This document shows, piece by piece, positions 34,647-43,336 of a DNA stretch of 64,000 nt. A model generated the notes under the pieces. It was not told where the DNA came from. It ran no database searches and saw only the letters and a program-made list of their open reading frames with translations. Position 1 is the first letter of the stretch; each line of letters starts with the position of its first letter. A program made the translations under genes and the position numbers. Source of the DNA: Bryobacterales bacterium (GTDB taxonomy: Bacteria; Acidobacteriota; Terriglobia; Bryobacterales; Bryobacteraceae); assembly GCA_016789905.1 (NCBI GenBank), contig JAEUQC010000025.1, positions 1 through 64,000 on the forward strand. Direction: 5' to 3'.

Positions 34647-36398
34647 ATGCGCCGCGCCTATCTGGTTTTCCTGGCAATTGCCGCCTTCGGACAGCAGACC
34701 ATGTTCCCACCCGTTCGCGGAACCCGCGAAATGGTGGGCGCCGCCAACAATTTCGAGGTCGAGGCTGGTTTTCGTATCCTCGCCGCCGGCGGCAACGCCG
34801 TCGACGCAGGGGTCGCCTCCACACTTGCCGCCGCTGTCACAGAGCAGGCGCGCTTTGGCCTCGGCGGCGAAATGCCGCTCCTCATCAAGATGAACGGCAA
34901 GCCCGTCGTGGTCGTCAGCGGCGTCGGCACCGCTCCCAAGCTGGCCACCGCCGAATGGTACCGCCAACGCAAAGCAAACCCCTGGGAAGACGCTTCCCAG
35001 ATGCCGCCAATTCCTGGAGAGGGGATCCATGCCGCCATCCTGCCGGGAGTGTTCGACGGCCTCATGTTGGCCCTGCAGCAATACGGCACAAAGTCGTTTG
35101 CCGAAGTTGCCGCGCCAGCCATGGAATATGCCGACGCGTTTCCCATCGGCGAAGAGTTCTCCAACTTCATTCGCAACGGCGAAAGGTTGCTAAGGAACTG
35201 GCCAACCTCCAAAGCCCACTTCCTGCCCGGCGATAGCGTTCCCGCGCGCGGCACTGTTTTCAAGCAACCCGCTCTGGCGAAAACGCTGCGAGAGCTCGCC
35301 GCCGCGGAAAAGAAGCAGCGTGGCAATCGCGCCAAAAAAATCCAGGCCGTGCGTGACTACTTCTACCGCGGTCCGATCGCGAAAAAGATCGCCGCATTCT
35401 CCGAAGCCAACGGCGGCCTCATTCGCTATGAGGATCTTCGGGACTTCAAGGCAGAAATCGATACCCCGCAAACCACTGACTACCGCGGCTACACGGTGGT
35501 TAAGCCCGGTTTCTGGACCCAAGGTCCGGTCATGCTGCAAGCGCTGCAACTGTTGGAAGGCTACGACTTGAAAGCCATGGGCCACAACTCAGCCCCATAC
35601 CTCCACACGGTCATCGAAGCCGTCAAGCTCGCTTTCGCCGATCGCGACGCTCATTATGGCGACCCGAAGTTTTCGCGGATCCCTGTGGAGACACTGCTCT
35701 CCCGTGATTACGCCGCCACCCGCCGCAAGTTGATCGACCCCAACAAGGCCTCCATGGAATCGCGTCCCGGCGCGCTCGGCAACGCCATGCGTTCGGCGGT
35801 GGCGTCAGAACACAATAGCGTGCAGGATACGACGTGCGTGAACGTCGTGGACCGTGACGGAAACGTTTTCTCCGCTACCCCCAGCGGCGCCTGGCTGCCC
35901 AGCGTCATCGCTGGCGATACCGGCATTCCGCTCTCCACGCGCCTCCAGAGCTTCGTCATGACCAAGGGCCACGCTAATGAACTCGCCCCGGGCAAACGCC
36001 CGCGCGTCACGCTCAGCCCCACCATTGTCCTGAAGGACAACAAACCATTCCTCGCCATGTCCACCCCCGGCGGCGACAATCAGGACCAGGCCATGTTGCA
36101 GGTCCTGCTGAACATCATCGATTTCGGCATGGCGCCGCAGGAAGCCGTGGAGGCCCCGCGGTTCCAGACGGAGCACTTCTACAGCTCTTTCGCTACTCAC
36201 GAATTCGTCCCGGGCCGCACTCGCATCGAACGCCGCATTCCGAAAAATGTCCTCGATCTGCTTAGCGAAAAAGGGCACATCGTACAGCCAAGCGGCGAGT
36301 GGAGCAATGGCTCCGCGCCCACGGTCATACTGCTCCGCGACGGCGTGCTCGACGGTGGCGCCGACCCGCGCCGCCTGCGTTTCATCTTCGGCCGTTAA
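34647..36398 (+). CDS. ggt: Gamma-glutamyltransferase
   Basis: A 583-residue N-terminal nucleophile hydrolase exported by a signal peptide (1-16). It breaks glutathione and gamma-glutamyl peptides. The precursor cleaves before T395, in QDTTCVNVVDRDGNVFS, corresponding to the E. coli T391 region; the TT(H/C) pair is followed by Cys instead of the usual His. The glycine-rich MSTPGGDNQDQAMLQVLLN of the small subunit is present. An upstream open frame to 34080 lies antisense to nothing and only overlaps the methyltransferase, so the ATG at 34647 with its signal peptide is chosen. The stop is shared with the convergent gene in a TTAA. Confidence 0.9.
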   Translation: MRRAYLVFLAIAAFGQQTMFPPVRGTREMVGAANNFEVEAGFRILAAGGNAVDAGVASTLAAAVTEQARFGLGGEMPLLIKMNGKPVVVVSGVGTAPKLATAEWYRQRKANPWEDASQMPPIPGEGIHAAILPGVFDGLMLALQQYGTKSFAEVAAPAMEYADAFPIGEEFSNFIRNGERLLRNWPTSKAHFLPGDSVPARGTVFKQPALAKTLRELAAAEKKQRGNRAKKIQAVRDYFYRGPIAKKIAAFSEANGGLIRYEDLRDFKAEIDTPQTTDYRGYTVVKPGFWTQGPVMLQALQLLEGYDLKAMGHNSAPYLHTVIEAVKLAFADRDAHYGDPKFSRIPVETLLSRDYAATRRKLIDPNKASMESRPGALGNAMRSAVASEHNSVQDTTCVNVVDRDGNVFSATPSGAWLPSVIAGDTGIPLSTRLQSFVMTKGHANELAPGKRPRVTLSPTIVLKDNKPFLAMSTPGGDNQDQAMLQVLLNIIDFGMAPQEAVEAPRFQTEHFYSSFATHEFVPGRTRIERRIPKNVLDLLSEKGHIVQPSGEWSNGSAPTVILLRDGVLDGGADPRRLRFIFGR

Positions 36399-36811
36399 GA
36401 AGTGTGGTCGTGAATGATTTTCCAGCCCTTCGGCCCTTTACGCAAAATCAGCGTAAAGTGGCCGGAGGCGTCGCCGCCGCCTGCCGCGCTCCGGGTCAAG
36501 TAAAACTTGCCGAGCACCATCGCGTGGCCGGGTCCCAACGCCCTCTGCTCCAACACCTCAAACCTCAGTTTCCCCATCTTCTCGGCCGTGTCGTAGGTCC
36601 GTTTGTAGCGCGCCAACACCTCCTCCCTGCCCCGGGATAGCGCCTTTCCCAGAAACGTAATCGACGGCGAGTTTTCGTAGGTTTCAACAAACGCCGTCAG
36701 ATCTCCGCGGTTCCATGCGCCGGCCTGCGCGTCCAGCACGGCACGCACATCCACCCCCTGAGCGAAGGCAGCGACAGCGAAACAAAAGAGGAATGAAATG
36801 AATTTACCCAT
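36395..36811 (-). CDS. Exported SnoaL/NTF2-like (DUF4440-type) protein
   Basis: A 138-residue secreted protein with a signal peptide (1-17) and a single SnoaL-like alpha+beta barrel: WNRGDLTAFVETYENSPSITF, then GKFYLTR and the terminal KGWKIIHDHTS, which is the common DUF4440 ending. Such proteins bind small molecules in their cone; the substrate is unknown. It is a single gene. A perfect TATAAT lies eight bases before the ATG, and its stop interlocks with that of ggt in TTAA (36395-36398). Confidence 0.85.
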   Translation of the reverse strand: MGKFISFLFCFAVAAFAQGVDVRAVLDAQAGAWNRGDLTAFVETYENSPSITFLGKALSRGREEVLARYKRTYDTAEKMGKLRFEVLEQRALGPGHAMVLGKFYLTRSAAGGGDASGHFTLILRKGPKGWKIIHDHTS

Positions 36812-36819
36812 CGCTGGAG

Positions 36820-36827
36820 ATTATACT
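36820..36827. promoter_or_regulatory. Back-to-back -10 elements, SnoaL-like gene and glcE
   Basis: On the minus strand TATAAT occupies 36825-36820, eight bases before the ATG at 36811. On the plus strand TATACT occupies 36822-36827, 11 bases before the glcE ATG at 36839. Only 27 bases separate the two start codons, so both transcripts would be leaderless or nearly so. Convincing -35 hexamers were not found. Confidence 0.4.
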
Positions 36828-36838
36828 GTCTAGTTCGC

Positions 36839-37987
36839 ATGCAAGTTTCACAACAACCCGCGAGCGCGTCCGAATTCGCCGCCGCGCTGGGCGCCGCCAA
36901 CGCCGCCGGCCATCGCGTCGAACTGGGCGGCAACTTCACCAAGCACCGTTGGGCGGGCCCCATCGAACCGGCCGATGTCCGCATCGAAACGGTGAAACTG
37001 AATCGCGTAATCGAATATGAACCGCGCGATTTGACAATCTCTGTTGAAGCCGGAATGCCCTACGCGGAGCTGACCAAGCTATTGGCCGCCAATCGCCAGA
37101 TGGTCCCGCTCGACCCGCCCTATGCCGCCACCGCCACCGTTGGCGGCGTGCTCGCGGCTAACCACTCTGGCCCCCGTCGGCGGCTCTTCGGCACCGCCCG
37201 CGATCTGGTCATCGGGATGAGTTTCGCCACCATGGAAGGCAAACTGGTGCAGGCGGGCGGGATGGTTGTGAAGAACGTTGCCGGCCTGGATATGGCCAAA
37301 CTTCTCATCGGCAGTTGGGGCACGCTCGCCGCCATCACCTCCGTAAATTTCAAACTCATCCCCAAGGATAAGTTCACACGCACGTTTCTTCAGTCGTTCG
37401 ATAGCGCCGCCGCCGCATTGGAAGAGCGCAACCGGATTCTGACCAGCGTCCTGCAGCCCGCGGCCATCGACCTGCTGAACCCCGCCGCCTCCGCGCGCAT
37501 TGGCCGAACGGGCTGGCTGCTTGCCATCGGCGCCGGTGGAAGCCAGGCGCTTGTCGATCGATACTCACGGGAACTAGCAAGCGCGGAACCATTGGAGGGT
37601 GATACGGAACGGGCTTTCTGGCACTCGGTGGAGACCTTCGCCGAGCGGTTCCTGGACGAACATAGCGGCGGCGCCATCGTCCGCGTCTCTTCCGCTCTCC
37701 GTGACCTTGCCCAGGCCGTCTCCTCCCACAACGGTCCCGCCGTGGCGCGCGCCGCCAACGGCGTGGCCAGCCTATTCCACCAGACAGCTCCAAAATCACT
37801 GCCGGCCCCCGCGGGATTCTGGCCCTCCCAAGGCTCTCAATCCATCATGGAGGCAGGCCCCGCCGGTCGCTCGCCTGCCGGCATGTGGCCCGAATCCGGC
37901 AGCGAATTCCCGGTGATGGAAAAGATCAAAAACATGATGGATCCCCGCCATCTGCTGAACAAAGGACGTCTCTATGGCCGCATCTGA
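36839..37987 (+). CDS. glcE: Glycolate oxidase FAD-binding subunit
   Basis: GlcE is the FAD-binding partner in the GlcDEF complex that oxidises glycolate to glyoxylate. The 382-residue protein has the PCMH-type FAD domain: VETVKLNRVIEYEPRDLTIS, TVGGVLAANHSGPRRR, and VKNVAGLDMAKLLIGSWGTL. The C-terminal part ends FPVMEKIKNMMDPRHLLNKGRLYGR, the family signature for this domain. The last 14 bases overlap glcF. GlcD, the larger subunit, is not in the window. Confidence 0.9.
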   Translation: MQVSQQPASASEFAAALGAANAAGHRVELGGNFTKHRWAGPIEPADVRIETVKLNRVIEYEPRDLTISVEAGMPYAELTKLLAANRQMVPLDPPYAATATVGGVLAANHSGPRRRLFGTARDLVIGMSFATMEGKLVQAGGMVVKNVAGLDMAKLLIGSWGTLAAITSVNFKLIPKDKFTRTFLQSFDSAAAALEERNRILTSVLQPAAIDLLNPAASARIGRTGWLLAIGAGGSQALVDRYSRELASAEPLEGDTERAFWHSVETFAERFLDEHSGGAIVRVSSALRDLAQAVSSHNGPAVARAANGVASLFHQTAPKSLPAPAGFWPSQGSQSIMEAGPAGRSPAGMWPESGSEFPVMEKIKNMMDPRHLLNKGRLYGRI

Positions 37988-39275
37988 TCTAACTCAAATC
38001 GGAGCCCATTCCGAAGCGCCCCAACAAAAAGACCTCGACAAATGCGTCCACTGTGGCCTTTGCCTGAACTCCTGCCCCACCTATCGGGAACTGGGCATGG
38101 AGATGGATTCGCCACGCGGCCGCATCTATCAGATGGTCCAAGTGGCTGAAGGCAAAGCCGCCATCACCGATACCTACATCGAACACATGGACCTCTGCCT
38201 GGCCTGCCGCGGCTGCGAAAGTGTGTGCCCTAGCGGCGTACAGTATGGACGGCTGATTGAAGCCGCCCGCGCCCACATCGATCAGAACATCAGACGCCCC
38301 TGGCACGTCAGCGCGTTTCGAAATTTTATTTTTGGCACGCTGCTGCCCTCCCGCATGCTCCTGAGCCTGGCCGGCGCTGGCCTCTTTCTCTATCAATCCA
38401 GCGGCCTGCAAAAACTCGTTCGGTCCAGCGGTCTGCTGAAATTCTTCGGCCGATTGCACGAAATCGAAATGCTGGCGCCGTCGGCGGAAGCGCCCTTCTT
38501 CTTCAGCCAAATCGGCAAGGTCTTTCCGGCCGAAGGCGAAAAACGCTACAAAGTCGCCATGCTCGCCGGCTGCATCGCCAATGTTAGCTTCGCGCGGTTG
38601 AACGAAGCCACTGTGCGAGTGCTGCAAAAGAATGGCTGCGAAGTCCACATCCCGCAGGCGCAAAGCTGCTGCGGCGCCCTGCACGTTCACGCCGGCCGAA
38701 AGGAAGAGGCCCGCAAACTGGCAAAGAACAACATTGACGCCACATTAGACGGCGGGTTCGACGCCATTCTCACCAACGCCGCCGGCTGCGGTTCCACGCT
38801 GAAAGAGTACGACGAGTTGCTCGAGCACGACGCGGCCTACCGCGATCGCTCCATTGCCTTCAAGGCCAAGATGAAAGACATCAACGAATTCCTGGCCTCC
38901 ATCGATATCCGTCCGCCGGCCAAGCCGCTCAACATGACCGTCACCTACCAGGACTCCTGCCACCTCTGTCACGGCCAGAAGATCCGCCTGCAGCCGCGCA
39001 AAGTGATAGCCTCCATTCCCGGGGTCACGCTGAAGGAAATGGCGCTCAGTGACCTTTGCTGCGGCAGCGCGGGCATCTATAACGTCGTCCACAATGAGAT
39101 GGCAATGAATCTTTTGAAGAACAAAATGCAGTCCGTCAACGCAACCGGAGCCGAATGCGTAGTCACGGCGAACCCCGGCTGCATGCTCCAACTGCAGGCC
39201 GGCGTAAAGATTCACGGCAAGGAACAGCCGGTTCTGCACGTCGTCGAACTGCTCGATCGTGCCTACCGCGGCTGA
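37974..39275 (+). CDS. glcF: Glycolate oxidase iron-sulfur subunit
   Basis: GlcF carries electrons from glycolate oxidation to the quinone pool. The 433-residue protein has two 4Fe-4S motifs, CVHCGLCLNSCPTYRELG and CLACRGCESVCPSGVQYG, then the paired CCG domains seen in SCCGALHVHAGR and DLCCGSAGIYN, each with the preceding GCIAN- or DSCHLCHG-type Cys. It starts inside glcE with a 14-base overlap, so they are translated together. It overlaps the convergent esterase gene by 13 bases at its 3' end. Confidence 0.92.
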   Translation: MAASDLTQIGAHSEAPQQKDLDKCVHCGLCLNSCPTYRELGMEMDSPRGRIYQMVQVAEGKAAITDTYIEHMDLCLACRGCESVCPSGVQYGRLIEAARAHIDQNIRRPWHVSAFRNFIFGTLLPSRMLLSLAGAGLFLYQSSGLQKLVRSSGLLKFFGRLHEIEMLAPSAEAPFFFSQIGKVFPAEGEKRYKVAMLAGCIANVSFARLNEATVRVLQKNGCEVHIPQAQSCCGALHVHAGRKEEARKLAKNNIDATLDGGFDAILTNAAGCGSTLKEYDELLEHDAAYRDRSIAFKAKMKDINEFLASIDIRPPAKPLNMTVTYQDSCHLCHGQKIRLQPRKVIASIPGVTLKEMALSDLCCGSAGIYNVVHNEMAMNLLKNKMQSVNATGAECVVTANPGCMLQLQAGVKIHGKEQPVLHVVELLDRAYRG

Positions 39276-40786
39276 CCCTGCTTCCCGTTCGCCCGTTTCC
39301 ACTGCGCCCGCATCTCGTCGTCAATTCGCTGCAACAGCCCTTTCGGGTACGTATCGAACGCTTTGTGCAGCGTGAAATGATCACGCCCCGGCACAATCTC
39401 GCAGGCATCTTCCCTGCCCTTTTCCCGCAGCCATCCGCAAAATAGCTCTGCCGATTCGTTCAGGTGAAAATTGTCCTCCGCGCCAATCACAAGCCGGATC
39501 TTCCCGCGCAGTTTCGGTCCCAGCGTCGCCCAATTCTCACGCACGATCCGCGAAATCTCGTACCGCTCCCAGAACTTTCGCACTTCTTTGTCCAACTCGC
39601 CGGTCGCGCGGTGAAACAGCGCCATGGGCCGCCCATCGGCCTTGCGCGGAGAGAACACCCATTCAAACGAAGCCAATTGTCCGCCGTACTCTCCCGTCAC
39701 CTCTTCCATTCGCGCGAACTCCTCGAACGACATCAGGTCCTTTCCGCCCATCCGGACAAGGTTCAACACCCCGCCATCCTTGGTCCGGTACGCATTCTGC
39801 GTCGACGGCGCCGTCACATCTATCCCGGTAAAGCTGCGGAAATCCGGGGCGTCCGGCGCAGTCGGCCACGTTCCGCCAAAGGAGTCCGGATACCGCACTT
39901 GAAGCCACAGCGCGCTCCATCCCCCAGAAGAATGGCCCGTCACAAATCGCCCGGCCGCCCTTGGCGACAAACGGAATCGCTTCTCCAGATGCGGAATTAA
40001 CTCCTGGACCAGCGCCTGTCCCCACGGCCCGTTATTCAACGAATCAGCGAACACGTGATGCCCGCCGGGACAGTTCCCGTCCAGGAACACATGTACGGCC
40101 TTCATCATTTCACCGGAAGCCATCGCTTCCGCAATCCCCGCGCCCTTCGCCCACGCCTCTCTAAAACTCCCGCCGAACCCATGCACATGGTACACCGCCG
40201 GCAGCGGCGCGCTCGTGCCGCTATGCCCGCTGGGAATCACCACCCCGGCCCGCATAAACACAGGCCGCCCCATGAACCGCGATAGCAACGGACTCTCATA
40301 CTCCACCCGCTTCACGTTTTCCGTATCCGGCTTCGCCTCCTCAGCGGGAGTTTCCCTGTTCACCTCTAGCGCCACCGGAGCCGCGCTCGCCGGGTCAAAA
40401 TCCTTCAACACCACAACGGTGCTCGTCAGGTCGCCCGCATCCTGGCGCTCCCGTGCAAAGCTGTGATCGCGGTCCAGCAGCGCCATCACCACGTAATCGC
40501 CCTTCTCCACTGCCGAAAACGGCCGGGGAAACGCCAACGCATCCGCGTCGAACTCTATCGTCTCGCCCGGCTTCCAGTACGGAATCTCCTTCGCCGCCAG
40601 CCACACGCTCTGCGGCAGGAACCCAACCCGGATCGTCTCCCGTGGCGTGTCGCCCTTATCCAGGAACACGAACAGGCGACCAGCCGCGCCCTTTGGCGCT
40701 GCCTCCGGGCTCAGCCGCACCTGGAATCGCAGGGGTGCGGCGCTCAACAGAGCGCCGCAGGCAAGAACAATGGCAAAAAAACGCAT
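39263..40786 (-). CDS. Exported alpha/beta-hydrolase, putative esterase
   Basis: A 507-residue exported hydrolase. The signal peptide (1-18) is followed by an immunoglobulin-like or beta-rich N-terminal domain (about 20-150), then an alpha/beta-hydrolase of the esterase D / feruloyl-esterase kind (about 170-490). The nucleophile is the Ser in GHSSGGWSALWLQ; VHVFLDGNCPGGHHVFADS and the late GRDHFTLHKAFDTYP carry the likely oxyanion/histidine parts. The substrate is unknown. It ends the long minus-strand operon led by dusB, 26 bases after the phosphoesterase gene. Confidence 0.8.
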   Translation of the reverse strand: MRFFAIVLACGALLSAAPLRFQVRLSPEAAPKGAAGRLFVFLDKGDTPRETIRVGFLPQSVWLAAKEIPYWKPGETIEFDADALAFPRPFSAVEKGDYVVMALLDRDHSFARERQDAGDLTSTVVVLKDFDPASAAPVALEVNRETPAEEAKPDTENVKRVEYESPLLSRFMGRPVFMRAGVVIPSGHSGTSAPLPAVYHVHGFGGSFREAWAKGAGIAEAMASGEMMKAVHVFLDGNCPGGHHVFADSLNNGPWGQALVQELIPHLEKRFRLSPRAAGRFVTGHSSGGWSALWLQVRYPDSFGGTWPTAPDAPDFRSFTGIDVTAPSTQNAYRTKDGGVLNLVRMGGKDLMSFEEFARMEEVTGEYGGQLASFEWVFSPRKADGRPMALFHRATGELDKEVRKFWERYEISRIVRENWATLGPKLRGKIRLVIGAEDNFHLNESAELFCGWLREKGREDACEIVPGRDHFTLHKAFDTYPKGLLQRIDDEMRAQWKRANGKQGQPR

Positions 40787-40812
40787 GAACTTACAGCGTA
40801 CTCGATGCCCGC

Positions 40813-43317
40813 CTACCGTCTCGCAGGATATGGTTTGTCAAACCCCTTGGCGTCCCACCAGAGAATCCGGTTCAGAACGCCGGACGGCACGTCGTCAATG
40901 TCGTCCCAGTTCATCTTTGCCGAAGCCAGCGTTGCCCAGCGCTCCCGTCCGCGCAGCGCCGTCGCCGGCGGATTCATGTCGTCCAGCTTGATCGCCGGTT
41001 CTATCGCCGTATACCCGTCCAGCTTCGCCTCTGCCGTGAACACGCTGTTCATCGCTCTTGCATTGGCCAGGAACCGCGTCCGCGGCGCCAGTCCGAAGAT
41101 GTCCTGCATGGTCCGAACCAGGCTCAAATGTGTGTAATAGTTGGAATCCAACGCATTCCGCTTAATGTGCGGGCCAATCGCCAGCGCCAGTGTCCGCCGC
41201 CCGCTCACGTGGTCTACTCCATCCTGCGCGTCGTCCTCCACCACCAGAATCAGGCTCTTTCCCCACAGTTTGGACTTGCTGATCTTCTCCACAATCCTGC
41301 CCAGCGCAAAGTCGTTATCCGCCACCATGGAGCGCGGCCGCGGCGCATTCGGATTCCGCCCCTCGGTGTGATCGCTCGTCATCGTCACAATCGTCAGGTT
41401 TGGCGTCGTCCCGTTCTTCTCCCAGTCATCGAATCGCTCCGCGAACGCCGCCGCGCGAATCTGGTCCGGCACCTTCATCGACGATGGCGGGAACTTCTCA
41501 TCGAATATGGGCCGCAGCGCGGGCACCACACATCGCGAACCAATCACCTCTTTCCACGTGCCGGCTTTATAGTGTTGCCAATACTCCGCCCACTTCAGCA
41601 TCTGCGTTTCGTTGATGTCCCGCATCAGTCCATCGGGTCCCGGCGTTGCCGGTTCCGACACCGGTCCCAATAGCCGCACTTTTAATGGCCGCCGTTCATC
41701 CTGCCAGAAGAACCCGGCGGGCGACACGGTCAATGAATCGCCCATATTCCAGGCATACCCCCGAGGCGCCGCCTGCAGCGCCCGCTCCGTATGGTCGCTG
41801 ACGAAGCCCATCATCAGCCACTGGTGCCCCTCGAAGCTGATCGCTCCGCCGGAATAGAAATTGTCCAGCAATACATATTTCTCTGCCAGCGCGTGATGAT
41901 TCGGCGTCACCTCGCGCCCGTACATCAGCAGCTTTTCATCCCGGTTCCCTTTCGGAATGTCGGAGAACACCTGATCATATGTACGGTTCTCCTTAATCAG
42001 AAAGAAGACATGCTCAATCCCAAGCTTCGCCAGGTCCTTCACACCCCCGTGCGCTGTGAACCTCGGCCGCGCCGCCAATTGCACCTCCCGCGCGCCGGCA
42101 TGAAGTTGCGCCTCCGCCGGGTCCGGCACGGAAGAGAGTATCCCCTCAAACACGCGGCTGTTGTGCTTCCCAGGTTCCGATTCATCGTCCCCCAGTCCCT
42201 TAACACTCACTACCTGCAGCGTATTCTTTCCATCCACCTGTACAGCCGTCGGGAACCACCCCGTCGGCAGCTTCCCTGCCAGCTTCCAGCCGCCCTTCGC
42301 TGGTGTCAACACCGCCACCGAGTTCTCTCCGCCACAAGCTACATACAGGCGCTTCCCGTCGCCCCGGAAAGCCACTGAATTCGGCAGCAGCCCCGGCAGC
42401 CTGTTGGCGTTGTCGAGCACAATAGCTGTCACCGCCAGCGTCTTTGTGTCTATCATCGACACGGTGTCGCTATGCGCATTCGCCACCGCCAGCGCCGCGC
42501 CATCCGGGCTCAACGCAAGCCCCGCCGGCGCCAGCCCTACGGCCACTGCCTTTGCCTGCCCCGTGGCTGTTTGAAACACCTGCACACTGCCGGCCAGCAC
42601 GGAGCCCTGGTCGTCCGTCGGCAGCGGCACCGCCCCGCTCAACGCCTGTTTGGCATTGGCGCGCGGCGCGCCTCCCCGGTTGGAAACATATAACGCATCC
42701 CCCGTCCCGCTCAACGCCAGCGCGAACGGCGCCAACTCTGTCGCCCAACGCGTCTTCACCTGGCCCGTCGCCGCGTCAACCGCGATAATCTCATTCGCAT
42801 GATGCAGCGCCGCGTACAGCGTCGCCCCGTCCCCCGTGAACGCAAGCCCAGCGGGAATCGGGTGCCCAGCGAGCGCGATGCGCTCCAGCTTGCCCATCAC
42901 TCCGCCCGCCGAGTAAGCAATTTTCAAAAGTGCGTCCGGCCCGGTTCGCGTCGCCTCGCTCGCCCATATCTCATTCGCGTTCGGCCGAAAACGAATCCCT
43001 AGATACGAACTCGTCTTCGTCGCCACCCGGCTAATCTCTCGCCCGCTCGCCAGGTCGACGGTCACCACGCTATTGCCGTTCAACACCGCCGCAAACGAAC
43101 CTGTCGGATCGATTGCCAAATCCACCGGGCGGCCTTTGATTTCGCTCTTCAGCCGCCACGGACGGATCAATTGTTCCGACGCCACCAGATAGGCGTCATT
43201 CGCCTGTTTCCCCGCCACCGCGGATGATGGCAGAATCGCCGAAAGATCCGGCTTTTTCACCGCCAGGACCACCGCCGCGGTCACGCCAAGAAGGATTGCC
43301 AGCCTGCCTTTTGTCAT
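40813..43317 (-). CDS. YncE-like beta-propeller fused to a phosphoesterase (phospholipase C-like)
   Basis: An 834-residue protein with an N-terminal hydrophobic leader (about 6-22). Residues about 60-420 form a YncE/YVTN propeller, with blade signatures such as FRPNANEIWASE, SPDGAALAVANAHSDTVSMI and FRGDGKRLYVACGGENSVAVL. The C-terminal part (about 450-830) is an alkaline phosphatase-superfamily phosphoesterase: FFLIKENRTYDQVFSDIP, SFEGHQWLMMG, TSDHTEGRNPNAPRPR and LILVVEDDAQDGVDHVSGRR. The fusion is known but uncharacterised. It is exported and may act on phospholipid or phosphate esters. It follows the dehydratase gene by 19 bases. Confidence 0.85.
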   Translation of the reverse strand: MTKGRLAILLGVTAAVVLAVKKPDLSAILPSSAVAGKQANDAYLVASEQLIRPWRLKSEIKGRPVDLAIDPTGSFAAVLNGNSVVTVDLASGREISRVATKTSSYLGIRFRPNANEIWASEATRTGPDALLKIAYSAGGVMGKLERIALAGHPIPAGLAFTGDGATLYAALHHANEIIAVDAATGQVKTRWATELAPFALALSGTGDALYVSNRGGAPRANAKQALSGAVPLPTDDQGSVLAGSVQVFQTATGQAKAVAVGLAPAGLALSPDGAALAVANAHSDTVSMIDTKTLAVTAIVLDNANRLPGLLPNSVAFRGDGKRLYVACGGENSVAVLTPAKGGWKLAGKLPTGWFPTAVQVDGKNTLQVVSVKGLGDDESEPGKHNSRVFEGILSSVPDPAEAQLHAGAREVQLAARPRFTAHGGVKDLAKLGIEHVFFLIKENRTYDQVFSDIPKGNRDEKLLMYGREVTPNHHALAEKYVLLDNFYSGGAISFEGHQWLMMGFVSDHTERALQAAPRGYAWNMGDSLTVSPAGFFWQDERRPLKVRLLGPVSEPATPGPDGLMRDINETQMLKWAEYWQHYKAGTWKEVIGSRCVVPALRPIFDEKFPPSSMKVPDQIRAAAFAERFDDWEKNGTTPNLTIVTMTSDHTEGRNPNAPRPRSMVADNDFALGRIVEKISKSKLWGKSLILVVEDDAQDGVDHVSGRRTLALAIGPHIKRNALDSNYYTHLSLVRTMQDIFGLAPRTRFLANARAMNSVFTAEAKLDGYTAIEPAIKLDDMNPPATALRGRERWATLASAKMNWDDIDDVPSGVLNRILWWDAKGFDKPYPARR

Positions 43318-43336
43318 CAGCAGTTAGCTTATCGAA

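Noticed and set aside
34080..36398. Long start (772 residues) for the gamma-glutamyltransferase
   Set aside because: The first 189 codons run out of frame through the methyltransferase gene; the signal peptide begins at 34647.
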